Below, piece after piece: positions 1 to 9,400 of a stretch of DNA of 64,000 bases. The stretch's first letter is position 1. The number at the start of each line of letters is the position of its first letter. The DNA lies in contig NZ_JAMZMI010000003.1 of NCBI RefSeq assembly GCF_024714475.1, positions 248,001 to 312,000 of the forward strand, read 5' to 3'. Under the pieces are notes generated by a model. That model saw nothing but the letters and a program-made list of their open reading frames with translations. It made no database searches and had not been told where the DNA came from. This DNA is from Marinoscillum sp. MHG1-6 (lineage in GTDB: Bacteria > Bacteroidota > Bacteroidia > Cytophagales > Cyclobacteriaceae). The position numbers were made by a program, and so were the translations under genes.

Positions 1-144
1 AAACCAGTTTACTGCATTAAATGATGATTTTTAATTCCCGGGCACAAAACGCCTGACCAAGTGGGGCCTTATGAATACCGAGAATAGTCGGCCTTTTGAT
101 TCAGTGAACATTAAACCTTTAACCCCAAAAATGATCTAACTCCC

Positions 145-1497
145 ATGAAACTAAATCAACGGGAAGTCCAGCACTTACTGCTCAGAGCAGGTTTTGGTGA
201 CAGCTATGAGGTCATCAAAAGTTATATCAACAAAAGTCCGGACGAAATCCTGGAGGATCAATTCAAGAAAGGCAGGAAACCCGGAAAAGTAGCCATTGAT
301 ACCTCCTACCCTAACCCCGGAAATATGCGGGAAATGTCCGACCAGAACAAGCAGATGATGCGCAAGCAGGCCAGAGCTGATATCAGGACGCTCAACACCC
401 TTTGGGTTAAGGAAATGGTCAACGCCCCCTCCAGCCTGAACGAAAAAATGGCCTTTTTCTGGCATGATCACTTTGCCTGCAAATCCCAGAACCCGATTTT
501 CATGCAAGGTTACCTTGATGCCATACGGAAGGAAGCTCTCGGAAATTTTGGCGATCTCCTTCGCGCAATATCTAAATCACCCGCCATGCTCCAATATCTC
601 AATAACCAGCAAAACAGGAAGCAGGCACCCAACGAAAATTTTGCCAGAGAGGTTATGGAGCTCTTCACTCTGGGGCGAGATCAGAATTACAACGAAAAGG
701 ATATCTCAGAAGCTGCAAGGGCCTTTACCGGATGGAGTTTTGACAGTGAAGGGAACTTTATGGAGCGCTCCAAATGGCACGACGAGGGAACAAAATCCAT
801 ATTGGGTAAAATAGGAAATTTCAAAGGAGATGATGTCCTGGATTTGTTGCTGAAAAACATGCAAACAGCCAGATACATTAGCCAAAAATGGGTCGCCTAT
901 TTCGTCAATCATGAAGGCAATACTGAGTTGGAAAGAAAAGTGGCGGATGCACTGTATAACTCTGACTATGATATAAAAACAGGACTAAAGGTCATGTTCT
1001 TCTCCGATGAATTTTATAAACATCAAAACATCGGATCCAGAATAAAATCTCCGATTGAGCTGATTGTCAGTATGCAGCGTCAATTGCAGGTATCCATCGA
1101 GGATGAGGATAGTCTCATCTTTTTGCAACGTATGATGGGACAGGTTCTTTTCGATCCTCCAAATGTAGCCGGATGGCCGGATGGCAAAGATTGGGTAGAC
1201 AGTGCCTCCCTGATGTTCAGAGTCAACCTGCCGGAACTGGTATTCAAAGCCGCGGTGATTCAAAACCAGCCGGAAGCCTCCTTTGACGACAACGATCAGT
1301 TTAAAATCAGAGGCAGGCTGAGCCGATTGGAGACGCGCCTGGATTTGGACACACTGAAGTCTTCCTTTGAAAATGACTCCGCCGCCGCACTTGAGCAGTT
1401 TCTTCTACAGGATCATACCCAAGGCATCAATGTGCCTTCCGAGTTCCTGGATCAAATCGTTTACTTCACCTCTAAACCGGAATATCAATTATGTTAG
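145..1497 (+). CDS. DUF1800 family protein
   Basis: A 450-residue protein of the DUF1800 family. The family hallmarks are visible: a helical N-terminus beginning with the 'LLLRAGFG' type motif, 'FWHDHFA' near residue 105, and 'NENFAREVMELFTLG' near residue 163, followed by 'AARAFTGW'. Its biochemical role is not established. In Bacteroidota and Planctomycetes these genes nearly always precede a DUF1501 gene, as here. The stop overlaps the next start by 7 bases (ATGTTAG), so the two are probably translationally coupled. No obvious signal peptide is seen. The family call is firm; the function is unknown. Confidence 0.9.
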   Translation: MKLNQREVQHLLLRAGFGDSYEVIKSYINKSPDEILEDQFKKGRKPGKVAIDTSYPNPGNMREMSDQNKQMMRKQARADIRTLNTLWVKEMVNAPSSLNEKMAFFWHDHFACKSQNPIFMQGYLDAIRKEALGNFGDLLRAISKSPAMLQYLNNQQNRKQAPNENFAREVMELFTLGRDQNYNEKDISEAARAFTGWSFDSEGNFMERSKWHDEGTKSILGKIGNFKGDDVLDLLLKNMQTARYISQKWVAYFVNHEGNTELERKVADALYNSDYDIKTGLKVMFFSDEFYKHQNIGSRIKSPIELIVSMQRQLQVSIEDEDSLIFLQRMMGQVLFDPPNVAGWPDGKDWVDSASLMFRVNLPELVFKAAVIQNQPEASFDDNDQFKIRGRLSRLETRLDLDTLKSSFENDSAAALEQFLLQDHTQGINVPSEFLDQIVYFTSKPEYQLC

Positions 1498-2672
1498 GTC
1501 GTTCGAACAGAAGAGAATTTCTCAAGAAAATGGGCCTCACCACTGCGGGAACATTGATCGTCCCTGCTTTCCTTCAGGCCAACTCGCGCATTCTTCAACC
1601 AAACGGAAAGCGACTGGTAGTTATTCAGCTTTCGGGTGGTAACGACGGGTTAAATACGATCATTCCCTATCGAAATGAATTGCTCTACAGTCTGCGTCCT
1701 CAACTGGCTCCAGATACAGATCAGGTACTGAAGCTTACAGATGACGCAGGGCTGAATGGAAATATGACGGGTTTCAGAGCCTTGTTTGACGAAGGAGACA
1801 TCTGCATTTTGAATAGTGTTGGATATCCTAACCCGAACAGATCCCACTTCAGATCCATGGATATCTGGCAAACCGCCAGTAGTTCCAATGAATACTTGAG
1901 TACCGGGTGGCTCGGTCGCTACCTGGACAGTGAATGTAGCCCCGATAAGGAAATCACGGCCGTAGAGATCAACAATATCCTGAGCCTGGCAATGAAGGGT
2001 GAAAAATACAAAGGACTACCTGTCACCAATATTCAGCAATTCTACCAGAGTGCCAGAAGTGCGGAGGCATCATCTTACTCCGGCAACAATCCTACAGCAG
2101 AATTCCTTTACAAAACCATGGCCGACACCAGAAGTAGCGCCAGTTATTTGTATGAAAAGAACAAGATCTTTAGCACCAAAAAAACCTATCCGGACAACAT
2201 ATTTGGAAACCAACTGAAACAAGTCGCAGAGATGATCATGTCCGGGGTAGAATCCCCTGTATACTATGTTAGTCTGGGCGGTTTTGACACCCATAACAAT
2301 CAGCACGCTCGTCAGGGAAGGTTGTTGAAAATTTACAGCGATGCCATCAAAGTATTTGCAGAAGATTTGAAGCAAAATGGTGAGTGGACCGATACTCTGG
2401 TAATGACCTTCTCCGAATTTGGAAGACGGGTGAAGCAAAATGCAAGCGGAGGAACTGACCACGGAAAAGCCAACAACCTTTTCATAATGGGAGGTAATCT
2501 GAAGTCTGCAGGATTTTACAATGAGCTCCCCGACTTGTCCAACCTCAATGAAGGCGATCTTGACCATCAGATTGACTTCCGACAGGTTTACAGCACTTTA
2601 TTAAACGGCTGGCTGGGTGCTGATGCGGAAAGTATTGTGAAGGGTCAATTTGATCGGCTGAAGTTCATTTAG
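1491..2672 (+). CDS. DUF1501 family protein with Tat-type signal
   Basis: A 393-residue DUF1501 protein, which belongs to the alkaline phosphatase/sulfatase-like fold group. The N-terminus reads 'NRREFLKKMG' followed by a hydrophobic stretch, a twin-arginine (Tat) export signal. Diagnostic segments are 'LVVIQLSGGNDGLN' near residue 42, 'GGFDTHNNQ' near residue 263 and 'SEFGRRVKQNASGGTDHG' near residue 308, which look like metal-binding motifs of the fold. It is coupled to the DUF1800 gene by a 7-base overlap. I infer that the pair acts in the periplasm or at the cell surface; the substrate is unknown. Confidence 0.9.
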   Translation: MLGRSNRREFLKKMGLTTAGTLIVPAFLQANSRILQPNGKRLVVIQLSGGNDGLNTIIPYRNELLYSLRPQLAPDTDQVLKLTDDAGLNGNMTGFRALFDEGDICILNSVGYPNPNRSHFRSMDIWQTASSSNEYLSTGWLGRYLDSECSPDKEITAVEINNILSLAMKGEKYKGLPVTNIQQFYQSARSAEASSYSGNNPTAEFLYKTMADTRSSASYLYEKNKIFSTKKTYPDNIFGNQLKQVAEMIMSGVESPVYYVSLGGFDTHNNQHARQGRLLKIYSDAIKVFAEDLKQNGEWTDTLVMTFSEFGRRVKQNASGGTDHGKANNLFIMGGNLKSAGFYNELPDLSNLNEGDLDHQIDFRQVYSTLLNGWLGADAESIVKGQFDRLKFI

Positions 2673-2989
2673 TTCAAGAAGAAGTTGCAGAGTTCATGTA
2701 TAACCCCTGTCTAGTCTTCCAGCGGTAATTCCCCGTGGAATGATGGTAACAATATGCATACTATTCTCCTCTAATCAACTCCAAAGATCCTTTCAGGATT
2801 GTCTTTCTGTCAGGTAACTACAACTGAGAACTAATCGCCGGGGACGTCATTACGAGCGTAGCGAAGTAATCTTACAATTGAAAAAGATTGCTTCGGTCGT
2901 TCCTCTCTTGTAATGATGATTTCCTATTGGTCTTAGATAAGAAGTATCACTTAGTATAAATCCGTTATTTTTGAAAACTCAATCCATAA
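2673..2989. other. Intergenic region with one palindromic repeat
   Basis: 317 bases between the DUF1501 gene and the small lipoprotein gene. The only structure seen is the imperfect inverted repeat annotated at 2846-2917. No convincing ORF or canonical terminator was found. Confidence 0.5.
2846..2917. repeat. Imperfect palindromic intergenic repeat (CATTACGAGCG type)
   Basis: The left arm begins CGTCATTACGAGCG and ends AAGTAATCTT; the right arm, reverse-complemented, begins CATCATTAC and ends GAAGCAATCTT. The arms are separated by about 9 bases. It resembles the short 'GTCATTGCGA..GAAGCAATCT' palindromes found in many copies in Bacteroidota genomes. It could fold as a long hairpin in RNA after the DUF1501 gene. 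Confidence 0.6.
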
Positions 2990-3415
2990 ATGTCCAAATT
3001 TCAATACCGTTCCCTCATTATTATCATTTCACTCGTATCAATCCTCTATTCGTGTGATCAATTGCTGGGGCCTTGTTCCTCAGTGAAATGCCCTAATGAA
3101 GGCATTTTTCTAAAATTGGAGAATGATTCCATTTCATTGGCTGAAGCAGCCGTACTTCAAAATGGTGAAATGGTCGATGCTTACATCCATGAATACGACT
3201 CTCAGGTGAGTGAATTATTCGTTCATTTATCAGATAATAATGATTCTATAAAAGTCATCCTTGCAGACACAACCTATGATATCAAAATTGAAGCGAGTTA
3301 CAGCAAATCCAAATGTTGTGGGAACTTTTTAGAGATTGAACAGCTAAGCATTGGTGATTCTGTGCTATGCCAGGGGGTGGACTGTGACAATTCCTTAAGC
3401 CTTTCTTTGGATTAG
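2990..3415 (+). CDS. Small cysteine-rich lipoprotein, unknown function
   Basis: 141 residues that match no family I recognise. The N-terminus has a hydrophobic stretch ending 'SILYSC' (Cys about 22), a plausible SPII lipobox. Just after it comes a cysteine cluster 'CDQLLGPCSSVKCPNEG', resembling the 'C..V.CPNGG' segments seen after lipoboxes in Bacteroidota surface proteins. A second cluster ('KCCGNF', 'CQGVDCD') lies at the C-terminus. It stands alone between two repeat-bearing intergenic regions. The call as a secreted lipoprotein rests on the signal only. Confidence 0.65.
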   Translation: MSKFQYRSLIIIISLVSILYSCDQLLGPCSSVKCPNEGIFLKLENDSISLAEAAVLQNGEMVDAYIHEYDSQVSELFVHLSDNNDSIKVILADTTYDIKIEASYSKSKCCGNFLEIEQLSIGDSVLCQGVDCDNSLSLSLD

Positions 3416-3510
3416 TTTCGACTCTCCTCCTTCCCGCTTTAACTTAATAAACTGCACTACTTCATTCATTCTCCGACGGGATCCGGCAGGGTCTCATTAA
3501 TTATCACGTT

Positions 3511-3640
3511 GAGCCACCCCCGCTGGTTCGATTTTGCAACTAGGACCTTTACGATTCTTGAGATTTTTTATTTGATATTGTTCCGTCATGTTCCCATCAA
3601 TATGATCCAAAAACCTTGTCGGTGATAACACCAAGAAGGA
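3511..3640 (+). repeat. REP/MITE-like intergenic element, copy A
   Basis: Begins with CCCCCGCTGGTTCGATTTT and a hairpin (3525-3547; arms GGTTCGATT / AACTAGGACC). An A/T-rich stretch ending TTTATTTGAT follows, and then a tail reading GATAACACC near 3623. The same order and spacing recur at 10846-10975 (hairpin-to-tail distance 94 versus 92 bases), so the two are diverged copies of one element. Confidence 0.6.
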
Positions 3641-3679
3641 CTCAAGGGCTTGAAGGAATTCCATTACATCATTCATAGT

Positions 3680-3711
3680 AGTACCCTGACTTAATGATCT
3701 GCCAGGGTACT
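3680..3711. terminator. Hairpin between convergent genes
   Basis: Perfect 9-bp inverted repeat AGTACCCTG / CAGGGTACT with a 14-base loop, between the lipoprotein gene and the leftward repeat-protein gene. There is no strong T tract on either side, so it is only a possible bidirectional terminator. Confidence 0.35.
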
Positions 3712-3727
3712 CCTAAATATGTTCAAA

Positions 3728-6211
3728 TCAATCAACCTTAATAAACTTCTTACTTCTTGACTTATCATTACCGATTGTCAGTATATACGCACCTCGACTG
3801 AGCTGTGAAACATCAATTTCCATTCTATCAAGATCACCTCCTATTTGGACATTTACCTTACGACCATTAAGGTCAAATACACGCATCTCCGCCCCTCCAA
3901 GATTCTGACCATTTGAGATATGTAAAATATTCTTAACCGGATTAGGGTAGATGACCACATCTTCTTTCAACTCATTCTCAGAAACGGTATTCAACGGGGT
4001 ACCAAACCTCACAGGAAGTAAGACGCCAACTGGATTACCACCTGATTCCAAGGCGTTAAGATTTGCTACGCGCTTATATTCCGTACCATCGGTATTTATT
4101 GAAAACACAACCCCTTCTCCAAGACTGCCACCTGAATTACAAGTACCCCATAGTTTTTTATTACACTCCACTAAACTCCCCATTGGAAACCCACCATTGA
4201 CCTTATCAAAATCATATACTTTTCTAAATTCAAAGCGCTTATGCTTAAAGGTGAAAATAACCCCGACTCCTCTTCCTCCGGTCAGGGTAGTACCCCATAG
4301 CCTGTCATTGCTTTCAATAAGATTACCATACGGGACCGCACCATTGGCGATATCAAAATCATGCACTTTGGCATAGCCGGTTCCATCTGTCTTAATAGTA
4401 AAAATCACACCAACGTCCCGATAACCTCCCTGCGCTGCCATTCCCCATAATTTACCCTGATATTCCAGTAAACACCCATGTGGATATTTGCCATTTACTC
4501 CATTAAAGTCATGTACCTTAGTGAATTCAGTACCATCGGGATTGATACTAAAAATTGTCCCGTATCCACTCGAACCACCGGCAACAGTCATACCCCACAA
4601 CCTACCATTACTTTCAATCAAACCTCCCCAGGGTTGTGCTCCGTTGACACCATCAAAATCATGCATCTTAGTGTAATTCGTGCCATCATTATCAAGATAA
4701 AAAATGGCTCCATACCCATTATTACCACCACTGGTAGTCACACCATACAACCTGCTTTCAAGTTCGAGCAACCTCCCATGAGGATGGTGACCTTGAGCGC
4801 CACTAAAATTGTAAATCTTGGAATAACTGGTACCCTCCCTGTCTAAAGTAAAAATAACACCTCCACCAGTACCCCCCTGTGATGTAATACCCCAAAGCAT
4901 TCCATTACTTTCGACCAAACCACCATACGGATATTGACCATCCCCTCCTTCAAAATCGCGAACTATATTATAATCCCTGTTCTCAGTGTTAAGTGAAAAA
5001 ATAAGCCCGGAGCCACTGGCTCCCCCTCCTGAGGTCATGCCCCACAGTTCGCCATTCCTATCAACGAGACTCCCATAAGGCTGACTTCCATTCTTACTAT
5101 CAAAATCATAAACACTAGTAAATCCCGTGCCATCATTTTTTAGCGAAAAAATTGATCCAAACCCTTTTCGTCCTCCAAAGCTGACCATTCCCCATAATTT
5201 TTCCCGGCATTCTACAAGTGTTCCATACGGTTTCCTTCCATTGGAACCATCAAAACTGAAAACCATTTGATAATTTGTACCATCAGCATTAATGGAAAAG
5301 ATTGCTCCACTATCATTGCCTCCTCCAGAGGTTGCGGTGCCCCACAACTTTCCATTACTTTCCAATAAATTACCATATGGAGTACTCCCACTTTCACCAT
5401 CAAAATCATGCATTTTGGTATATGCATGTGTTTCTAAATCCAGAGAGAAGATTACTCCTAATCCATTCACCCCTCCTCTGGTGGTCATACCCCACAGACC
5501 TCTGTTACTTTGGACCAAACTTCCATAGGGTCGGCTCCCATTTTCACCGTAAAAATCAAAATACTTTTTATATCCTGTGCCATCTGTATTGATAGCAAAG
5601 AGCACCCCTGAACTACCTAACCCACCACTAGATGTCATCCCCCATAATTTGCCATGGCACTCAACCAGCGAACCATATGGATACCTACCATTTAAATCGT
5701 CAAAATCAAACACCTTATTGTAGCCGGTTCCATCTGTTTTAATTGAAAAAATTACCCCGGTATCATGTGTACCTCCATTGACAGTCATCCCCCAGAGCTT
5801 ACCATTGCTTTCCACCAAACTTCCATAAGGGGTTCCCCCATTTTTTCTGTCAAACTCATGAACCTTCACATATCCGGTACCATCTATATTGATAGAAAAA
5901 ATCACTCCTGCTCCTGACCGTCCCCCAGTAGAGGTCATTCCCCACATTTTACCGTTACTTTCCACGAGGCCTGTGAAATATGGACGATGCTCCGAAGCAA
6001 AGTCCATCAATTTCTCAGCACTTGACAGATTCTCATCTATGGTAAATACTGAGCCCCCTCCCAAAGTTCCAATACCAATTAGCTTTGTTGATTGGCCATA
6101 TACAATAGCCCCTGAATTAAAATCCGTAGGCACTTGAGAGTTCGCAACAAATGGTAGCTCAAGAGCACTTAAGCATACCATATAAAGAATGATTTTTAAC
6201 AAAGTTTTCAT
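3728..6211 (-). CDS. T9SS-secreted protein with 13 Gloeo_Verruco-type repeats
   Basis: 827 residues with an N-terminal signal peptide (hydrophobic stretch, then 'VANSQ'). Residues of about 60-730 are 13 consecutive ~50-residue repeats with a core like 'YGSLVESNGKLWGMT', then 'GG....GVIFSI..DGT.Y.KVHDFD'. This matches the extracellular repeat family TIGR03803, thought to form a propeller or solenoid. A partial repeat precedes the array. The last ~80 residues are a type A T9SS sorting domain ('YPNPVKNILHIS' to 'KKFIKVD'). No catalytic motif was found. It lies 270 bases downstream of the HTCS gene on the same strand, so regulation by that HTCS is possible but unproven. Confidence 0.85.
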   Translation of the reverse strand: MKTLLKIILYMVCLSALELPFVANSQVPTDFNSGAIVYGQSTKLIGIGTLGGGSVFTIDENLSSAEKLMDFASEHRPYFTGLVESNGKMWGMTSTGGRSGAGVIFSINIDGTGYVKVHEFDRKNGGTPYGSLVESNGKLWGMTVNGGTHDTGVIFSIKTDGTGYNKVFDFDDLNGRYPYGSLVECHGKLWGMTSSGGLGSSGVLFAINTDGTGYKKYFDFYGENGSRPYGSLVQSNRGLWGMTTRGGVNGLGVIFSLDLETHAYTKMHDFDGESGSTPYGNLLESNGKLWGTATSGGGNDSGAIFSINADGTNYQMVFSFDGSNGRKPYGTLVECREKLWGMVSFGGRKGFGSIFSLKNDGTGFTSVYDFDSKNGSQPYGSLVDRNGELWGMTSGGGASGSGLIFSLNTENRDYNIVRDFEGGDGQYPYGGLVESNGMLWGITSQGGTGGGVIFTLDREGTSYSKIYNFSGAQGHHPHGRLLELESRLYGVTTSGGNNGYGAIFYLDNDGTNYTKMHDFDGVNGAQPWGGLIESNGRLWGMTVAGGSSGYGTIFSINPDGTEFTKVHDFNGVNGKYPHGCLLEYQGKLWGMAAQGGYRDVGVIFTIKTDGTGYAKVHDFDIANGAVPYGNLIESNDRLWGTTLTGGRGVGVIFTFKHKRFEFRKVYDFDKVNGGFPMGSLVECNKKLWGTCNSGGSLGEGVVFSINTDGTEYKRVANLNALESGGNPVGVLLPVRFGTPLNTVSENELKEDVVIYPNPVKNILHISNGQNLGGAEMRVFDLNGRKVNVQIGGDLDRMEIDVSQLSRGAYILTIGNDKSRSKKFIKVD

Positions 6212-6481
6212 AGCGCGTGAATTGTTTGATTGAAGTAGAAGTTAAGTATCAAACCATGTTCACGGTTAGCAGGAATATTTCAATTGCTGACAATAATCCT
6301 CGGAGAAATTTTTAATGTGCAATCGTTAACAATATCTCATCAAAAGGTATCAATAATCTTTCAAAGGGGTTGAAAAAAGGGGCCTTTAAGGTATAAGGAG
6401 TGATCAATATGAACATATTGGAGGAAAAAATGACATGAGCGACTTGAGATTAAGTTAAACAACCCCAGCCCTCAAGTCGAT

Positions 6482-9400
6482 CTATGAATCAGCCTTTGTA
6501 AGATGGATTTCCAAATACTTTTTTGGGGTCATTTCATATTTATCTCTGAAGCATTTTGAAAAGTAGGAGAGGTTTTCAAAGCCAACTCTAAAGGCAATTT
6601 CCGACACATTTCCTGCATTTTGTTTCAGCAAGGAGGCTGCCCGCTCCAGTCTAAATTCTCTAATGAGCTCATTTGGCGAGTGGTTGGTCAGGGCTTTGAG
6701 CTTTCGGTATAGCTGGATCTGGCTAAGATTCATTTGATTGGCTAATTGTTCCACACTAAAAGAGGATTCACTCATGCCTCCTTCGATCGTTTCAGCTACC
6801 TTCTTAATGAAGTTGTCATCCTGCGATTCAGTTCGAATGTCTGATGGCTTAATAATTTTGATCCCTGCATATTTATTATGCAGGAGATTACGCATTTTAA
6901 TGAGGTTGTCAACCCTGATTTTCAATTCACTCATATCGAAGGGCTTTTCGATATATGCATCAGCCCCTACTTCAAATCCCTCTATCCTATCTGCCTGTTC
7001 AGCTTTAGCGGTAAGCATAATAATCGGTATATGACTGGTACGTTCATCATGCTTGCATGCCTTACACAATTCAACCCCATCCATGTTTGGCATCATTAAA
7101 TCCGTGATAATAAGGTCCGGAACGGTTTCAACTGCCCGATCATACCCAATCTGACCATCTTCTGCCAATAGCACCTCAAATTCCTCCATCAGCTGCTTGC
7201 TGATATAAAGCCTCAAATCTGCATTATCTTCTACGATCAACACTACCGGAGCGTTAGTTTCAGAATTTCCATCCATTGAAGGCGTTTGCACCGGTTCATA
7301 ATTGTAAGCCAATTGAGTGCTTTTTATCTCTTGTTGCTTCTCATTATTATCATAGGCAGTCACAACATCATCACTCTCAAGGTGAGCTGAACCTAATGGC
7401 AACCTCACCATAAAACTGGTACCCACTCCTGATATGCTCGAAACAGAAATTCTTCCTTGATGTAGCTCAACGAGTTCCTTCGTAAGCGCAAGGCCAATAC
7501 CTGAACCTTCATGCCTTCGCCCTGCGGAATCATCTGCCTGATAAAAGCGATCGAAGATCTTGTCCAGATCTTGTGGATCAATGCCCGGTCCCGAATCGGT
7601 AACTTTAATTTCAAAGCACCCTTCCTTAAACTCCTCTGACGGACCCGATTTTTTTGACTTGAGTTTTATGTGTCCTCCTGTGCTGGTAAACTTGAAGGCG
7701 TTGGACAACAGGTTGCTAATGATTTTTTGAACCATATCTTCGTCATAAAACATATTCACTTCCTCCTCCAATTCCTTCTCAAATAAAATTGATTTAGATA
7801 AAGCAACAGAGGAAAATTGACTGGCTATCACGATGAGTAGTCTATTGATATCACCAAACCTGCATCTCAGTTTCATCATTTTCCCTTCAACCTTCGATAG
7901 ATCCAGTAATTGATTGACCAGGTTAAGCAAGCGATCAGTGCTTCTTTTTATCAATCCAAATTCTTCCCTGTCTTCATTTGAAGTCGCCCGGGAGAGTCGT
8001 TGATCGATCGGCCCTTTGATTAGGGTCAGTGGCGTACGAAATTCATGAGAAATATTAGCATAGAAATTTGATTTTAGCGCGTTCACCTCCTTCAAATGCT
8101 CTGTAGAACGCTTATTATGCTCGAGATCCAATAGGAGATGCCTTCGACGAAATATTTCTGCTATCGTTACATATAAGATAACTCCAATAAAAAGAACCTT
8201 TAAGAATAAGGCCAATCCGGTATCCCAAAACGGCGTCTTGATAACAAAATCAATCTTTGAATAGGCCTCATTCTGATAAAACGAATTTTCCATTTTCAGC
8301 TCAAGGGTATATTCTCCTGGAGATAATTTATGGTAGATTCCTTTGCTATGGCTCACCAGATGATTCCATTTATTATCCTCTCCGGACAACCTATAATAAT
8401 ATTGATTGTCTTCTGAATGCTGATGATTCGTTGATCCTAGCTGAAATATCAACGTATTTTGATAATGCTCCAATTCAAGACTCTTGAAACCCGGCCCTGC
8501 ATTATACTTATTGTTCATTGAATCAATAGGATCATTTCCAATGACAAGTTGTGTTACAAAAACATCAAGTGGATCATCAATTAATTGAAAATCCGCAGGA
8601 TCGATTGAAATCAATAAATTCTGCCCCTCAAAGTAAAACTTACCATCTCTCCCTTTTAAAAATGGAGGGTTCCCGGCGCTGGTAAACTTCCAATCCTTAC
8701 CATTCTCAAAGTAGGTGATCTTTAGAGTTTCAACATCGAGCCTCATCATCCCATTGTAGTATATACCCCATGGGTTACCTAAATCATCTACCAATACTCC
8801 GCGGACGCCATGGGTCTGATCATACGGATAACTACGACTTTCATTGGTTTTCATATCCACCTTCCAAAAGGCCTTATCTGTGATCATCCAGGTAACATCC
8901 GGCCCATCCGATGCTAAATCCCACATCCATTCCTTGCGTGCCTCCTCAAACCCCGGCACCAATACAAATTCCAATTGCTCGATATCAAGATAAAAAATGC
9001 CTTTATTCGTTACAGCCCAAGTGGTACCATTACAATCATTTCTGAACCAATAGCATTCCAAATCATCATATTTCTCTGGGAACAATTGTTCATGATTCTT
9101 TAATATCCGTACAGAATCTTTTACACTCATAATGACGGCCCACTTATTTTGCCAGGCACCAAAAAACTCCGTCTCATTAATGAATTTTCTTTTTTGTAAA
9201 TCATTAGGCTCCTTCGGCTTGAATGCAAGAGGGATGAATTTCAATTCCTCTGTCTCAATAGAATATTTGAGCAAACACAACTCCCCCGAACTTGAGTATT
9301 CACCAAAGCACATATTTTTTCCTTGGTAATCCATGAAAAACCTGTAGTCTTTAGCGGTCCTGATATAAGCTTCATGATTAACTTGACCGGTTTTGAATAG

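Larger units (their letters stand above)
3416..3727. other. Intergenic region carrying a REP/MITE-like element
   Basis: 312 bases between two convergent genes. It holds repeat copy A (3511-3640) and a terminator-like hairpin (3680-3711). No ORF is supported. Confidence 0.5.

Noticed and set aside
175-507. Leftward 110-residue ORF inside the DUF1800 gene
   Set aside because: It lies wholly antisense to a firm family member and shows no recognisable protein features.
3900-6140. Regular repeats in DNA that could suggest a CRISPR-like or satellite array, and several rightward ORFs of 80-140 residues
   Set aside because: The periodicity is ~150 bases and follows the 50-residue protein repeats of the leftward gene; the rightward ORFs are antisense shadows with no signals.
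6440-6479. 9-bp inverted repeat after the first HTCS gene as a terminator
   Set aside because: The loop is 22 bases and there is no T tract; it is too weak to annotate.
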